A stretch of DNA of 8,839 nt from Actinomycetota bacterium. Its GTDB lineage: Bacteria; Actinomycetota; Actinomycetes; Actinomycetales; Angustibacteraceae. The DNA is taken from positions 1 through 8,839 of the forward strand of contig JACMOY010000342.1 of the NCBI GenBank assembly GCA_014377795.1. The letters are read 5' to 3'. Positions 1 to 7,347 of the stretch are shown piece after piece. The number at the start of each line of letters is the position of its first letter. Positions within the stretch are counted from its first letter, which is position 1. The notes beneath the pieces are model-generated. The model saw only the letters and a list, made by a program, of their open reading frames with translations. It was not told the origin of the DNA and searched no databases. A program made the translations under genes and the position numbers.

Positions 1-2059
1 AGTCGCGCTCGCCCTCGCAGCTCGCGGTCGAGTACGCGGTGCTCGGCCTGGGCAAGGCGGCGGTGCGGATCGAGCCGTGGACGCCGGTCGGCTCCCTCGC
101 CTGGCTCAAGGCGATGGCGTGGGACCTGAAGAGCAACTACGCGGACGAGGTCACCCGGGCGCGCCTGTCGGCGACTCTGCCCGTCGCGCGGATCAACCAG
201 CTCTACCCCCCCTACCCGGCCGACGTGCACGCCCCGATCGTGGCCGGCAGCTCCCGGTGGTGCTCGAGATCAGCCGCAGCGCCGCCGGTGCGCGGGTCCT
301 CGCCCTCGCGCAGCAGGGTCTGGACGCCGTGCCCGCGCTGCTCGGTCGCGGCACGGGCGTCGGGTCCAACTCGTGGGTCGTGGCCGGCTCGCGCACCACG
401 ACCGGCAAGCCGCTGCTGGCCAACGACCCGCACCTGTCGCCGTCCGTGCCGGGCATCTGGTACCAGATGGGCCTGCACTGCACCACGGTCGGCACCGCGT
501 GCCCGTTCGACGTCGCGGGGTTCACCTTCTCGGGGTTCCCCGGGGTGGTGATCGGGCACAACGCGCGGGTGGCGTGGGGCTTCACCAACCTGCCGGCCGA
601 CGTCACCGACCTCTACCTCGAGCGCGTGGTCGCCGGCAAGGTGGAGCACGACGGGGCGTACGAGCCCGTCGTCACCCGGCCCGAGGTGATCAAGGTCCGC
701 GGCGGGGCGGACGTCACGATCACCGTCCGCTCGACGCGGCACGGCCCGATCGTGTCGGACGTGCTGGACGACGTCCGCGACGCGGGCCGCCAGATCATCG
801 TCGACGGCACCCCGGACTCGGTCACGTACGACGTCGCACTGTCCTGGACGGCGCTCACGCCGGGCCGCACGGCGGACGCGGTGTTCGCGCTGGACCTCAG
901 TGGTGACTGGGCCCAGTTCCGGGCCGCCGCCGCGCAGTTCGAGGTGCCCGCGCAGAACCTGGTGTACGCCGACGTCGACGGCACCATCGGCTACCAGGCG
1001 CCCGGCGTCGTCCCGGTCCGCGAGGGGTTCGACGGCCGGTGGCCGGTGCCGGGGTGGCTCAGCGCGTACGACTGGAAGGGGCGCGTGCCGTTCGCCCGGC
1101 TGCCCACCGAGGTCAACCCGCCGGACGGGATCATCGTGGCCGCCAACCAGGCCGTCACCGCCGGCGCCGGTCCGTTCCTGACGACCGACTGGGACTTCGG
1201 CTACCGGTCGCAGCGGATCCGCGACCTGCTGCAGCACGACCCCGCCCGCAAGCTCAGCCCGGTCGACATGGCCAGGTTCCAGCTCGACACCACGAACGGG
1301 ATGGCCCGCACCCTGGTGCCGCTGCTGCTGCGCACCCGGCTCACCCAGCGCGACGCGTTCACGGCCGAGGCCCAAGACCTGCTCAAGGGCTGGGACTTCA
1401 CGCAGCCGCCCGACTCGGCCGCCGCGGCGTACTACAACGCCGTGTGGCGCAACCTGCTGCGGCTCGGCTTCGACGACGAGCTCGGGCCGGGTCTCGCGGC
1501 CGACGGCGGTGGGCGCTGGTCCGAGGTGGTGACCCGTCTGCTGGCCCGCCCCGGCGACCCCTGGTGGGACAACCGGGCCACCCCCGGCCTGGTCGAGACC
1601 CGCAACGAGATCGTGCGTCAGGCCATGGTGTCGGCCCGGATCGAGCTGACCACGACGCTGGGCAAGGACCCCGCTCGCTGGCAGTGGGGCCGGCTGCACC
1701 GCCTCACCCTCGAGCACCCGGTGCTGGGCGGCCAGACGGTGCCGGCCCCGGTGCGCGCGCTGGTGAACCGCGGGCCGTACGACCTCGGCGGCGGCTCGGC
1801 GATCGTCGACGCCACCGGCTGGACGTCGTCGAAGGGGTACGCCGTCGACCGGGTGCCCTCGATGCGGATGGTCGTCGACCTCGCCGACCTCGACCGCTCG
1901 CGCTGGGTCAACCTCACCGGCGCCTCGGGCCACCCGGGCGACGCCCACTACGCCGACCAGACGCAGGCCTGGGCGCAGGGCCGCACCTACGCGTGGCCCT
2001 TCAGCGCCGCGGCCGTGTCCGCCGCGACCAAAGACGTCCTGCGCCTCACGCCGAGCTGA
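1..2059 (+). pseudogene. Penicillin acylase family protein, 5'-partial and frameshifted
   Basis: This is an N-terminal-nucleophile amidase of the penicillin G/cephalosporin/AHL acylase family (peptidase family S45), normally a secreted or periplasmic precursor that cuts itself into alpha and beta chains. The 5' end is outside the window. Bases 3 to about 242 read in frame 3 and give family sequence (RSPSQLAVEY, EPWTPVGSLAWLKAMAWDL, LYPPYP, HAPIV). From about 247 the family match moves to frame 2: LDAVPALLGRGTGVG, then the autocleavage site G/SNSWVV with nucleophile Ser at 365-367, then LLANDPHL, GTIGYQAPG, VAANQ and a C-terminal block SMRMVVDLADLDRSRWVNLTG, ending at TGA 2057-2059. One missing base near 243-250 would join the frames. 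The linker between HAPIV and the nucleophile (about 40 codons) looks shorter than usual from memory, so a larger deletion is possible. The beta chain is otherwise intact. Whether it is a true pseudogene or a sequence error cannot be told here. Substrate is unknown. Confidence 0.85.
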
Positions 2060-2660
2060 CCCGCAGGGTGGCCGTGGGGGTGACGACGACGTGCACCACC
2101 CGGTCGTGCGCCTGCACGGGCACCGGCTCGTCCAGCAGCTCACCGTCGTGCACCAGCGCGACGACCAGCGCGCCGGCGCCGACCCGCGCGAGGGCCCGGT
2201 CGTAGCTGCCGCCGCCCTGCCCGAGCCGGCGGCCGCACCGGTCGGCGGCCAGCGCGGGCACCACGACCACCTGGGCGCCGGTCACCGCCGCCGGCCCCAG
2301 CCGTGGGCCACCAGGCTCCAGCGCGCCGTGGCCGGCCCCCGGACGGCGCGCCCCGTCGTCCAGCGCCCAGTCCAGGTCGAGGTCGGGCAGCACCACCGGC
2401 AGCAGCACCCGCACGCCGCGGGCCCGCAGCTGCTCGACCAGGACGGCGGTGGCCGGCTCGAGCGGCCCGGCGACGTACGCCGCGACGGTGCTGGCCGCGC
2501 TGACCTCGGGCAGGGCGAGGACCCGGGCGGCGGGGGCCGGGCCCTCGTCCGGCCGCGCACCGAGCGCGCGACGGGCGGCCCGCAGGCCGGCCCGCAGCGC
2601 CGCCTTGGGATGGGCGTCGCCCGCAGGTGCCCCCGGGTGGCGGTCACGCGGCTGTGGCAT
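2046..2660 (-). CDS. 5-formyltetrahydrofolate cyclo-ligase (MTHFS)
   Basis: Cytoplasmic enzyme that uses ATP to turn 5-formyl-tetrahydrofolate into 5,10-methenyl-tetrahydrofolate, returning stored folate to one-carbon metabolism. About 204 residues, the usual family size. The N-terminal part has the basic helix KAALRAGLRAARRAL. The family signature is near the C-terminus: VVPALAADRCGRRLGQGGGSYDRAL, where GQGGGSYDR corresponds to the phosphate-binding GxGGGYYDR loop, with Ser in place of the first Tyr. It ends with VVHVVVTPTATLRV, like the family's VDxVVTP tail. The start chosen is ATG at 2660-2658; an in-frame GTG at 2669-2667 adds three residues and cannot be excluded. No clear Shine-Dalgarno is visible. 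It is divergent from the diguanylate cyclase gene and its last 14 bases overlap the end of the convergent acylase gene. In M. tuberculosis the same gene (Rv0992c, from memory) lies divergently beside galU, which supports the call. Confidence 0.9.
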   Translation of the reverse strand: MPQPRDRHPGAPAGDAHPKAALRAGLRAARRALGARPDEGPAPAARVLALPEVSAASTVAAYVAGPLEPATAVLVEQLRARGVRVLLPVVLPDLDLDWALDDGARRPGAGHGALEPGGPRLGPAAVTGAQVVVVPALAADRCGRRLGQGGGSYDRALARVGAGALVVALVHDGELLDEPVPVQAHDRVVHVVVTPTATLRVSSA

Positions 2661-2677
2661 CCGTGTCACGATGCCAC
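2654..2677. repeat. Inverted repeat GTGGCAT-N10-ATGCCAC in divergent gap
   Basis: Perfect 7-bp arms at 2654-2660 and 2671-2677 with a 10-bp spacer that itself contains CGTGTCACG. It lies in the short gap between the divergent cyclo-ligase and diguanylate cyclase starts and covers the start codon of the former. It may be an operator for one or both genes, but short arms like these also arise by chance. No regulator can be named. Confidence 0.3.
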
Positions 2678-2692
2678 GGCGAATGCGAGATC

Positions 2693-2699
2693 GGGGGAG
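2693..2699 (+). promoter_or_regulatory. Shine-Dalgarno of diguanylate cyclase gene
   Basis: GGGGGAG ends 5 bases ahead of ATG 2705. It is the clearest ribosome binding site in the window and decides this start over the upstream in-frame ATG at 2627, which lies inside the oppositely oriented cyclo-ligase gene. Confidence 0.65.
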
Positions 2700-2704
2700 A
2701 GTTC

Positions 2705-4699
2705 ATGACGTCGGTGCGGTCCCGGCTGGCGACGACGCTCGCCGTCGTCCTGGTGCTCCCGGCGATTGCCGTGATCGTGGCCTTCGGCGTGAAGGTCCCC
2801 GAGCAGGCCCGCGAGGCCGCGTCGGTGAACATGCTGACCACGGCGCGTGCGGTGGCTCTGTCGCTGACCACCCGGTGCCTGGCGCTGGGCGAGACCGCCC
2901 GCGCGCTTGCGCTGCAGGCCGGGGCCAAGAACCTGGCCGCTGCGACGGACGAGGCCACCCGTCGCCAGCCCACCGCCTTCGCCGCGCTGATCCGCGGCGG
3001 CCGGGTCGTGGCGTCCTCCGGCCAGCTGCCGACCGACCTGCCCCCGGGCCGGCTGGCCGGCCTGCGCTGCACCCGCCGCCTGGCCGAGTCCGGGCCCGTG
3101 ACCACCGACCCGCCGGTGCTGCTCGAGGTCGTCTCGGCCACCGACGCCACCGGTAAGCCGTTGGGTGAGGCAGTCGTCGGCCAGGTGCTCGACGCCGTCG
3201 CGCTGGGCATGGTCGCCGCCAAGCTCGATCCCAGGGACGGGACGGCGATCGCCCTGGACTGCCCGGACGGTCGCGGGGTGGTTACCGGTACTGACGCAGC
3301 CACCGCGGCGGTGCTGCGTACCGCGGCCCGCGAGGGTGGTCCGGAGCGGATCGGACCGTGGCAGGTCGCCCGGGTGGCGGCCACGGAGAACCAGGGGTGC
3401 GACGTCGCCGCGGCGGTGCAGCCGGCGGCCGGCGGGAGGCCGATGAGCCGGATCGTGGCCGTGTTCGTCGCGGGCCTCGCCGTGGCGGCGTGGCTGGTGC
3501 TGCGGGTCGCCGACAGCCTGACCAGGCCGATCCTGGCGCTGACCGAGGCCGCCGAGCGGGTCGCGCGGGGTGACCTCACGACGCGCACGCAGGCGCAGGG
3601 CAGCAGCGAGCTGGACCGGCTCTCGGACGCTTTCAACCACATGACCGACGAGCTGCAGGCCAAGCTCGGCGAGCTGGAGTCCAGCCGCAACCTGCTGCGC
3701 GAGAACGTCGGTCGCCTCGGCGACACGCTGCAGCGCACGCACGACCTGGACGGCCTGCTGATGACGGTGCTGGGGGCGGCCGCCTCGGCCACCGTCTCGC
3801 AGCGCGCCACGGTGTGGCTGGTCGAGGGCGGGTCGGTGGTCGCGCGGGTGTCCTCGCCGGCGGGCGCTCCCCGCCCGACCGCCCGTCGCCTGCCGCTCGG
3901 CACCGAGCTGGCCGGTGTCGTCGCCGCGGACGGGCTGCCCCGGCGGCTCGGTCACGGCCAGGGCGACAGCACCACGGTCCTCGGCGGCCCGGCGCTGGCC
4001 GCCCCGCTGCGTCGCGGTCACCACGTGCTCGGGGTCATCGTGGTCGAGCGCGACCCCGAGCAGCCGGCGTTCGACGCCGACGACGAGGCGATGCTCGTCT
4101 CGCTCGCCGGGCCGGCGGGCATCGCGGTCGACAACGTGATGCTGCACCGCGAGGCCCAGCGGCTGTCGGTCACCGACCCGCTGACCGGGGCCGGCAACCT
4201 GCGGCACATGACGACGACGCTGGCCCGTGAGGTCGAGCGCGCCACCCGGTTCCAGCGTCCCCTGTCGCTGCTCCTGCTCGACCTGGACTTCTTCAAGAAC
4301 GTCAACGACACCTACGGGCACACCGTCGGCGACGCCGTCCTGCGCGAGCTGGCCCGCCGCCTGGCCTCCTGCGTGCGCGAGGTCGACGTCGTGGCCCGCT
4401 ACGGCGGCGAGGAGTTCGTCGTGGTCACCCCCGAGACCGACATCGAGGGGGCCGAGCGGCTGGCCGCTCGGATCTGCGAGGCGGTGCGCGAGGAGCCGTT
4501 CGTCGTCGGCGACGACGTCGTCCAGGTCACCGTGTCGGTGGGCATCGCCTCGCTGCCCCAGCACGGCAGCGCCAGCGGCGACCTGGTGCGGGCCGCCGAC
4601 GAGGGCCTGTACGCCGCCAAGCACGCCGGCCGCGACCGCTACCGGGTCGCCTCCAGCGGCGAGCCCGCTCCGGCTGGTGACGTCACCGCCGACCGGTAA
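2705..4699 (+). CDS. Membrane diguanylate cyclase (sensor-HAMP-GAF-GGDEF)
   Basis: Makes the second messenger cyclic di-GMP from two GTP at the inner face of the membrane. The 664-residue protein reads in order: short N-terminus, membrane segment about 8-30, extracytoplasmic sensor region about 31-246, second membrane segment about 249-268, HAMP linker about 269-322, coiled-coil-like stretch, GAF domain about 347-486, GGDEF domain about 487-650. The GGDEF domain has DPLTGAGNLR (491-500), the metal-binding strand DLDFFKNVND (526-535) and an intact active loop GGEEF (567-571), so it should be catalytic. RxxD (R558-D561) stands exactly five residues before GGEEF, the product-inhibition I-site. 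No EAL or HD-GYP domain follows. The sensor region holds four cysteines (58, 122, 186, 232), possibly disulfide-bonded; its ligand is unknown and a Cache-like fold is only a guess. The start is fixed by a GGGGGAG site. Its TAA stop lies 11 bases before galU and overlaps that gene's candidate -10 box. Confidence 0.93.
   Translation: MTSVRSRLATTLAVVLVLPAIAVIVAFGVKVPEQAREAASVNMLTTARAVALSLTTRCLALGETARALALQAGAKNLAAATDEATRRQPTAFAALIRGGRVVASSGQLPTDLPPGRLAGLRCTRRLAESGPVTTDPPVLLEVVSATDATGKPLGEAVVGQVLDAVALGMVAAKLDPRDGTAIALDCPDGRGVVTGTDAATAAVLRTAAREGGPERIGPWQVARVAATENQGCDVAAAVQPAAGGRPMSRIVAVFVAGLAVAAWLVLRVADSLTRPILALTEAAERVARGDLTTRTQAQGSSELDRLSDAFNHMTDELQAKLGELESSRNLLRENVGRLGDTLQRTHDLDGLLMTVLGAAASATVSQRATVWLVEGGSVVARVSSPAGAPRPTARRLPLGTELAGVVAADGLPRRLGHGQGDSTTVLGGPALAAPLRRGHHVLGVIVVERDPEQPAFDADDEAMLVSLAGPAGIAVDNVMLHREAQRLSVTDPLTGAGNLRHMTTTLAREVERATRFQRPLSLLLLDLDFFKNVNDTYGHTVGDAVLRELARRLASCVREVDVVARYGGEEFVVVTPETDIEGAERLAARICEAVREEPFVVGDDVVQVTVSVGIASLPQHGSASGDLVRAADEGLYAAKHAGRDRYRVASSGEPAPAGDVTADR
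4676..4687. promoter_or_regulatory. 12-bp perfect palindrome GGTGACGTCACC upstream of galU
   Basis: A perfect palindrome that ends 9 bases before the candidate galU -10 box, so it overlaps the -35/spacer region. It lies within the last codons of the diguanylate cyclase gene (GDVTADR). The position suits an operator controlling galU and the genes behind it, but no regulator is known from the sequence and GC-rich coding DNA yields such palindromes now and then. Confidence 0.35.
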
Positions 4700-4702
4700 C
4701 GT
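4697..4702 (+). promoter_or_regulatory. Candidate -10 box TAACGT for leaderless galU
   Basis: TAACGT fits the actinobacterial TAnnnT -10 pattern and ends 8 bases before ATG 4711, so transcription would begin at or within a base or two of the start codon. No Shine-Dalgarno precedes galU, which agrees with a leaderless mRNA. The -35 region shows no consensus. The first three bases are the stop codon of the upstream gene. Confidence 0.45.
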
Positions 4703-4710
4703 TCGCCGGC

Positions 4711-5916
4711 ATGACCCCCGAACCGCCGTCTGCGAGCCGGCCGATCACCAAGGCCGTCATCCCCGCGGCCGGCATGGGCACCCGCTTCCTGCCCGCGACC
4801 AAGGCGATCCCCAAGGAGATGCTGCCGGTCGTCGACCGTCCTGCGATCCAGTACGTCGTCGAGGAGGCCGTCGCGGCGGGCCTCGAGGACGTGCTGATGG
4901 TCACCGGACGCAACAAGGGCGCGCTCGAGGACCACTTCGACCGCCACTGGGAGCTCGAGCAGGTGCTCGAGGCCAAGGGCGACGAGCACCGCCTGGCCCG
5001 GGTGCGCCGCTCGACGGTGCTCGCCGACGTCCACTACGTCCGCCAGGGCGACCCGCGCGGGCTGGGCCACGCGGTGCTGTGCGCCGAGAAGCACGTGGGT
5101 GACGAGCCGTTCGCGGTGCTGCTCGGCGACGACCTGATCGACGCGCGCGACCCGCTGCTGAGCACCATGCTCGCGGTGCGTCAGCAGTACGGCGGCAGCG
5201 TCGTCGCCCTGCTCGAGGTGCCACCCGAGCAGGTGCACCTCTACGGCTGCGCCGCGGTCGACCCGGCCGACAGCGACGGCGACGTGGTGCGGGTGACCGG
5301 GCTGGTCGAGAAGCCGGACCCCGACCAGGCCCCGAGCAACCTCGCGGTCATCGGCCGCTACGTGCTCGACCCGTCGGTCTTCGCGGTGCTGCACCAGACC
5401 CCGCCCGGGCGCGGCGGCGAGATCCAGCTCACTGACGCCCTGCAGACCCTGGCGGTCTGCGACCAGCCCGGCGGCGGCGTGCGGGGCGTGGTGTTCCGCG
5501 GCCGCCGCTACGACACCGGGGACCGGCTGGACTACCTCAAGGCCGTGGTGCAGCTGGGCGCCGAGCACGACGAGCTCGGCGCCGACTTCTCGGCCTGGCT
5601 CCAGTCGTGGACGGCGCAGCGGCGGTGGTCAGCCTCGAGGACCACCTGCAGCGCTGCCTCGACGGGGTCGCCGCGCTGGCGCCGGTCGAGCTCGACCTGC
5701 TCGACGCGCAGGGCTGCGTCCTCGCCGCCGACGTCGTCAGCCCGCTGGACCTGCCCGGCTTCGACAACTCGGCGATGGACGGCTATGCCGTCGTCGCGGA
5801 CGACGTCGCATCGGCCGGTGAGGACGCCCCGGTGCGGCTGCCGGTGGCCGGCGACGTGCCGGCCGGCGTCACCAGCCAGACCCGGCTGGTCGCCGGGCAG
5901 ACGGTCCGCATCATGA
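4711..5916 (+). CDS. galU: UTP-glucose-1-phosphate uridylyltransferase, stop codon apparently lost
   Basis: Cytoplasmic enzyme joining UTP and glucose-1-phosphate to UDP-glucose, a precursor for glycans and trehalose. Motifs visible: nucleotide-binding AVIPAAGMGTRFLPATKAIPKEMLPVV (15-41), VTGRNKGALEDHFD (64-77), QGDPRGLGHAVL (112-123), LLGDDLID (137-144), GLVEKP (197-202), VIGRYVLDP (213-221), GEIQLTDAL (236-244) and YDTGDRLDYLKAVV (267-280). Family sequence ends at about residue 300 (LGADFSAWLQSWTAQR), but no stop follows: the frame stays open to TGA 5914-5916, giving 401 residues. The extra tail of about 95 residues is rich in Ser, Arg, Thr and Pro and is an out-of-frame reading of the glp gene, so it is not conserved GalU sequence. 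Two Trp codons, at 5608-5610 and 5626-5628, each form GTGG where GTGA would give a normal stop/start overlap with glp. One G-to-A change at either would give a 299- or 305-residue GalU, the usual size. A substitution, mutation or sequence error fits better than an indel. Confidence 0.93.
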   Translation: MTPEPPSASRPITKAVIPAAGMGTRFLPATKAIPKEMLPVVDRPAIQYVVEEAVAAGLEDVLMVTGRNKGALEDHFDRHWELEQVLEAKGDEHRLARVRRSTVLADVHYVRQGDPRGLGHAVLCAEKHVGDEPFAVLLGDDLIDARDPLLSTMLAVRQQYGGSVVALLEVPPEQVHLYGCAAVDPADSDGDVVRVTGLVEKPDPDQAPSNLAVIGRYVLDPSVFAVLHQTPPGRGGEIQLTDALQTLAVCDQPGGGVRGVVFRGRRYDTGDRLDYLKAVVQLGAEHDELGADFSAWLQSWTAQRRWSASRTTCSAASTGSPRWRRSSSTCSTRRAASSPPTSSARWTCPASTTRRWTAMPSSRTTSHRPVRTPRCGCRWPATCRPASPARPGWSPGRRSAS

Positions 5917-6851
5917 CCGGAGCGCCGATGCCCGAGGGGGCCGAGGCGGTCGTGCCGGTCGAGCAGAGCGACGGCGGCGTGCACGAGGTCCAGCTGCGGG
6001 CGCCCGCGCCCGCCGGCCAGCACGTGCGGCGCGCCGGCGCCGACGTCCGCACCGGTGACGTCGTGCTGCGAGCCGGCGCGGTGCTCGGCCCGGCCCAGCT
6101 CGCCCTGCTCGCCGCGGTCGGCCGCTCACGGGTCCGCGTCCACGCCCGGCCGCGGGTCGTCGGCCTGTCCACCGGCAGCGGGCTCGTCGAGCCGGGCCGG
6201 CTGCCCGGCTTCGGCCAGGTCGTCGACAGCAACGGGATGATGGTCACCGCGGCCGTCATCGACGCCGGAGCCAGCCCGCACCGCCTCGGGCTGGTGGCCG
6301 ACGACCCGGCCGTGTTCCTGCAGACCCTCACCGACGCGCTCGCCCGCGCCGACCTGGTCGTGACCCCCGGCGGGGTCAGCGCCGGCGCGTACGACACGGT
6401 CAAGGAGGTGCTGTCGACCCTGGGCACCGTGTGGTTCGGCAAGGTCGCGATGCAGCCCGGCATGCCCCAGGGCTTCGGCACCGTCGGCCCCGCCGCCACA
6501 CCGATCTTCACCCTGCCCGGCAACCCGGTCAGCGCGTTCGTCTCCTTCGAGATGTTCGTGCGGCCGGTGATCCGGCGCCTGGCCGGTCACCGCGAGCCGC
6601 ACCGTCGTCGCGAGACGGGGGTCGCGCTCCAGTCCTGGACGGCGCCCGCCGGCAAGGTGCAGCTGGCCCGCGCCGAGCTGGTCGCCCGTTCGGACGGACG
6701 CCCCGGCGTGCGCCTGTCCGGGGGGCAGGGCTCCCACCAGCTCGGCAGCCTCGCCCTGGCCGACGCCCTGGTCGTCGTCCCCGCGGACGTCACCGCCGTG
6801 GCCGAGGGCGACGAGGTGCAGGTGCTGGTGCTCGACCGGTGGCGGCGATGA
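5625..6851 (+). CDS. glp: MoeA/gephyrin-like protein, probable divisome Glp
   Basis: MoeA-fold protein of about 408 residues. True MoeA inserts molybdate into adenylated molybdopterin; the actinobacterial copy beside galU and rimJ is known in Corynebacterium as Glp, a gephyrin-like protein that binds FtsZ and a membrane receptor. Visible motifs: DLPGFDNSAMDGYA (42-55), RIMTGAPMP (95-103), TPGGVSAGAYD (247-257), PGNPVSAFVSFEMFVRP (298-314). By eye against E. coli MoeA, the Asp of NSAMDGYA and the Asp of GAYD are kept, but TGDEL reads TGSGL (Ser185, Gly186), losing the catalytic Glu188, and KPGKP reads QPGMP (Gln277, Met280), losing Lys275 and Lys279. This favours a structural role over catalysis, as an inference. 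The start GTG 5625 gives MVSLEDHL, matching the family's usual opening; GTG 5607 would add six residues. It overlaps the galU read-through and shares ATGA with moaC. A working MoeA could still be encoded elsewhere. Confidence 0.88.
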   Translation: MVSLEDHLQRCLDGVAALAPVELDLLDAQGCVLAADVVSPLDLPGFDNSAMDGYAVVADDVASAGEDAPVRLPVAGDVPAGVTSQTRLVAGQTVRIMTGAPMPEGAEAVVPVEQSDGGVHEVQLRAPAPAGQHVRRAGADVRTGDVVLRAGAVLGPAQLALLAAVGRSRVRVHARPRVVGLSTGSGLVEPGRLPGFGQVVDSNGMMVTAAVIDAGASPHRLGLVADDPAVFLQTLTDALARADLVVTPGGVSAGAYDTVKEVLSTLGTVWFGKVAMQPGMPQGFGTVGPAATPIFTLPGNPVSAFVSFEMFVRPVIRRLAGHREPHRRRETGVALQSWTAPAGKVQLARAELVARSDGRPGVRLSGGQGSHQLGSLALADALVVVPADVTAVAEGDEVQVLVLDRWRR

Positions 6852-7336
6852 CCGAGCCGTCGGGGGGGCCGCGGCTGACCCACGTCGACGACCGCGGCCA
6901 GGCCCGGATGGTCGACGTGTCGGGCAAAGGCGTCACGGTGCGCTCGGCCACCGCCCGAGGGCGGGTCATGCTGGGTGACGTCGCGGTGGCAGCCCTGCGC
7001 GGCGGCGGCGTCCCCAAGGGCGACGCGCTCGCCGTGGCCCGGATCGCGGGGCTGCAGGCCGCCAAGCGCACCCCCGACCTCGTCCCGCTCGCCCACCCGG
7101 TCGCCGTGCACGGCGTGGTGGTCGAGCTCGTCGTGGTCGACGACGGCGTCGAGATCGAGGCCACCGTGCGCACCGCCGGCCGCACCGGCGTCGAGATGGA
7201 GGCGCTGACGTGCGTGGCCGTCGCGGCGCTCGCCCTGGTCGACATGGTCAAGGCGGTCGACAAGCGGGCCCGGATCACCGACGTCCGGGTGACCGCCAAG
7301 TCCGGCGGCCGCTCCGGTGACTGGACCGCCCCGTGA
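6848..7336 (+). CDS. moaC: Cyclic pyranopterin monophosphate synthase MoaC
   Basis: Second enzyme of molybdenum cofactor synthesis: with MoaA it converts GTP, through 3',8-cyclo-7,8-dihydro-GTP, to cyclic pyranopterin monophosphate. The protein has 162 residues, the usual length. It opens with LTHVDDRGQARMVDVSGK, the family start, and keeps every active-site residue that I can place by comparison with E. coli MoaC: Lys57 in KGDALAVARIAG, His83 in PLAHPV, Glu116 and Glu118 in GVEMEALT, Asp132 and Lys135 in DMVKAVDK, and Lys151 in AKSGGRSGD. The Cys of the usual LCHP is Ala. The start codon overlaps the stop of glp as ATGA, so the two are probably translationally coupled in one operon. Unlike glp, it looks fully catalytic, which implies that the cell makes molybdopterin. 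Confidence 0.96.
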   Translation: MTEPSGGPRLTHVDDRGQARMVDVSGKGVTVRSATARGRVMLGDVAVAALRGGGVPKGDALAVARIAGLQAAKRTPDLVPLAHPVAVHGVVVELVVVDDGVEIEATVRTAGRTGVEMEALTCVAVAALALVDMVKAVDKRARITDVRVTAKSGGRSGDWTAP

Positions 7337-7347
7337 CCCCCCACCCC

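Noticed and set aside
206..212. Run of seven C as the cause of the acylase frameshift
   Set aside because: The family sequence continues in the original frame past the run (YPPYP...HAPIV up to about 242), so the shift is further downstream.
2046..2059. Terminator between the convergent acylase and cyclo-ligase genes
   Set aside because: The coding ends overlap by 14 bases and no hairpin with a U-tract was found there.
212..2143. Long minus-strand open frame opposite the penicillin acylase gene
   Set aside because: It is a mirror of a GC-rich coding frame, with Arg/Ala/Gly/Val/His-rich sequence and no recognisable domain; the plus strand carries clear acylase motifs.
2660..2669. The 10-mer TCCGTGTCAC shared with 7383-7392 as a common operator
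   Set aside because: Several shared 10-mers are expected by chance in nearly 9 kb of biased sequence, and the flanks of the two copies do not match.
2666..4624. Long minus-strand open frame opposite the diguanylate cyclase gene
   Set aside because: It has low-complexity composition without motifs, while the plus strand encodes complete HAMP, GAF and GGDEF domains.
5607..6851. GalU-Glp fusion protein joined by programmed frameshifting
   Set aside because: There is no slippery sequence or structure at the junction; a lost stop at a GTGA-type overlap is simpler, and both proteins have normal length without fusion.
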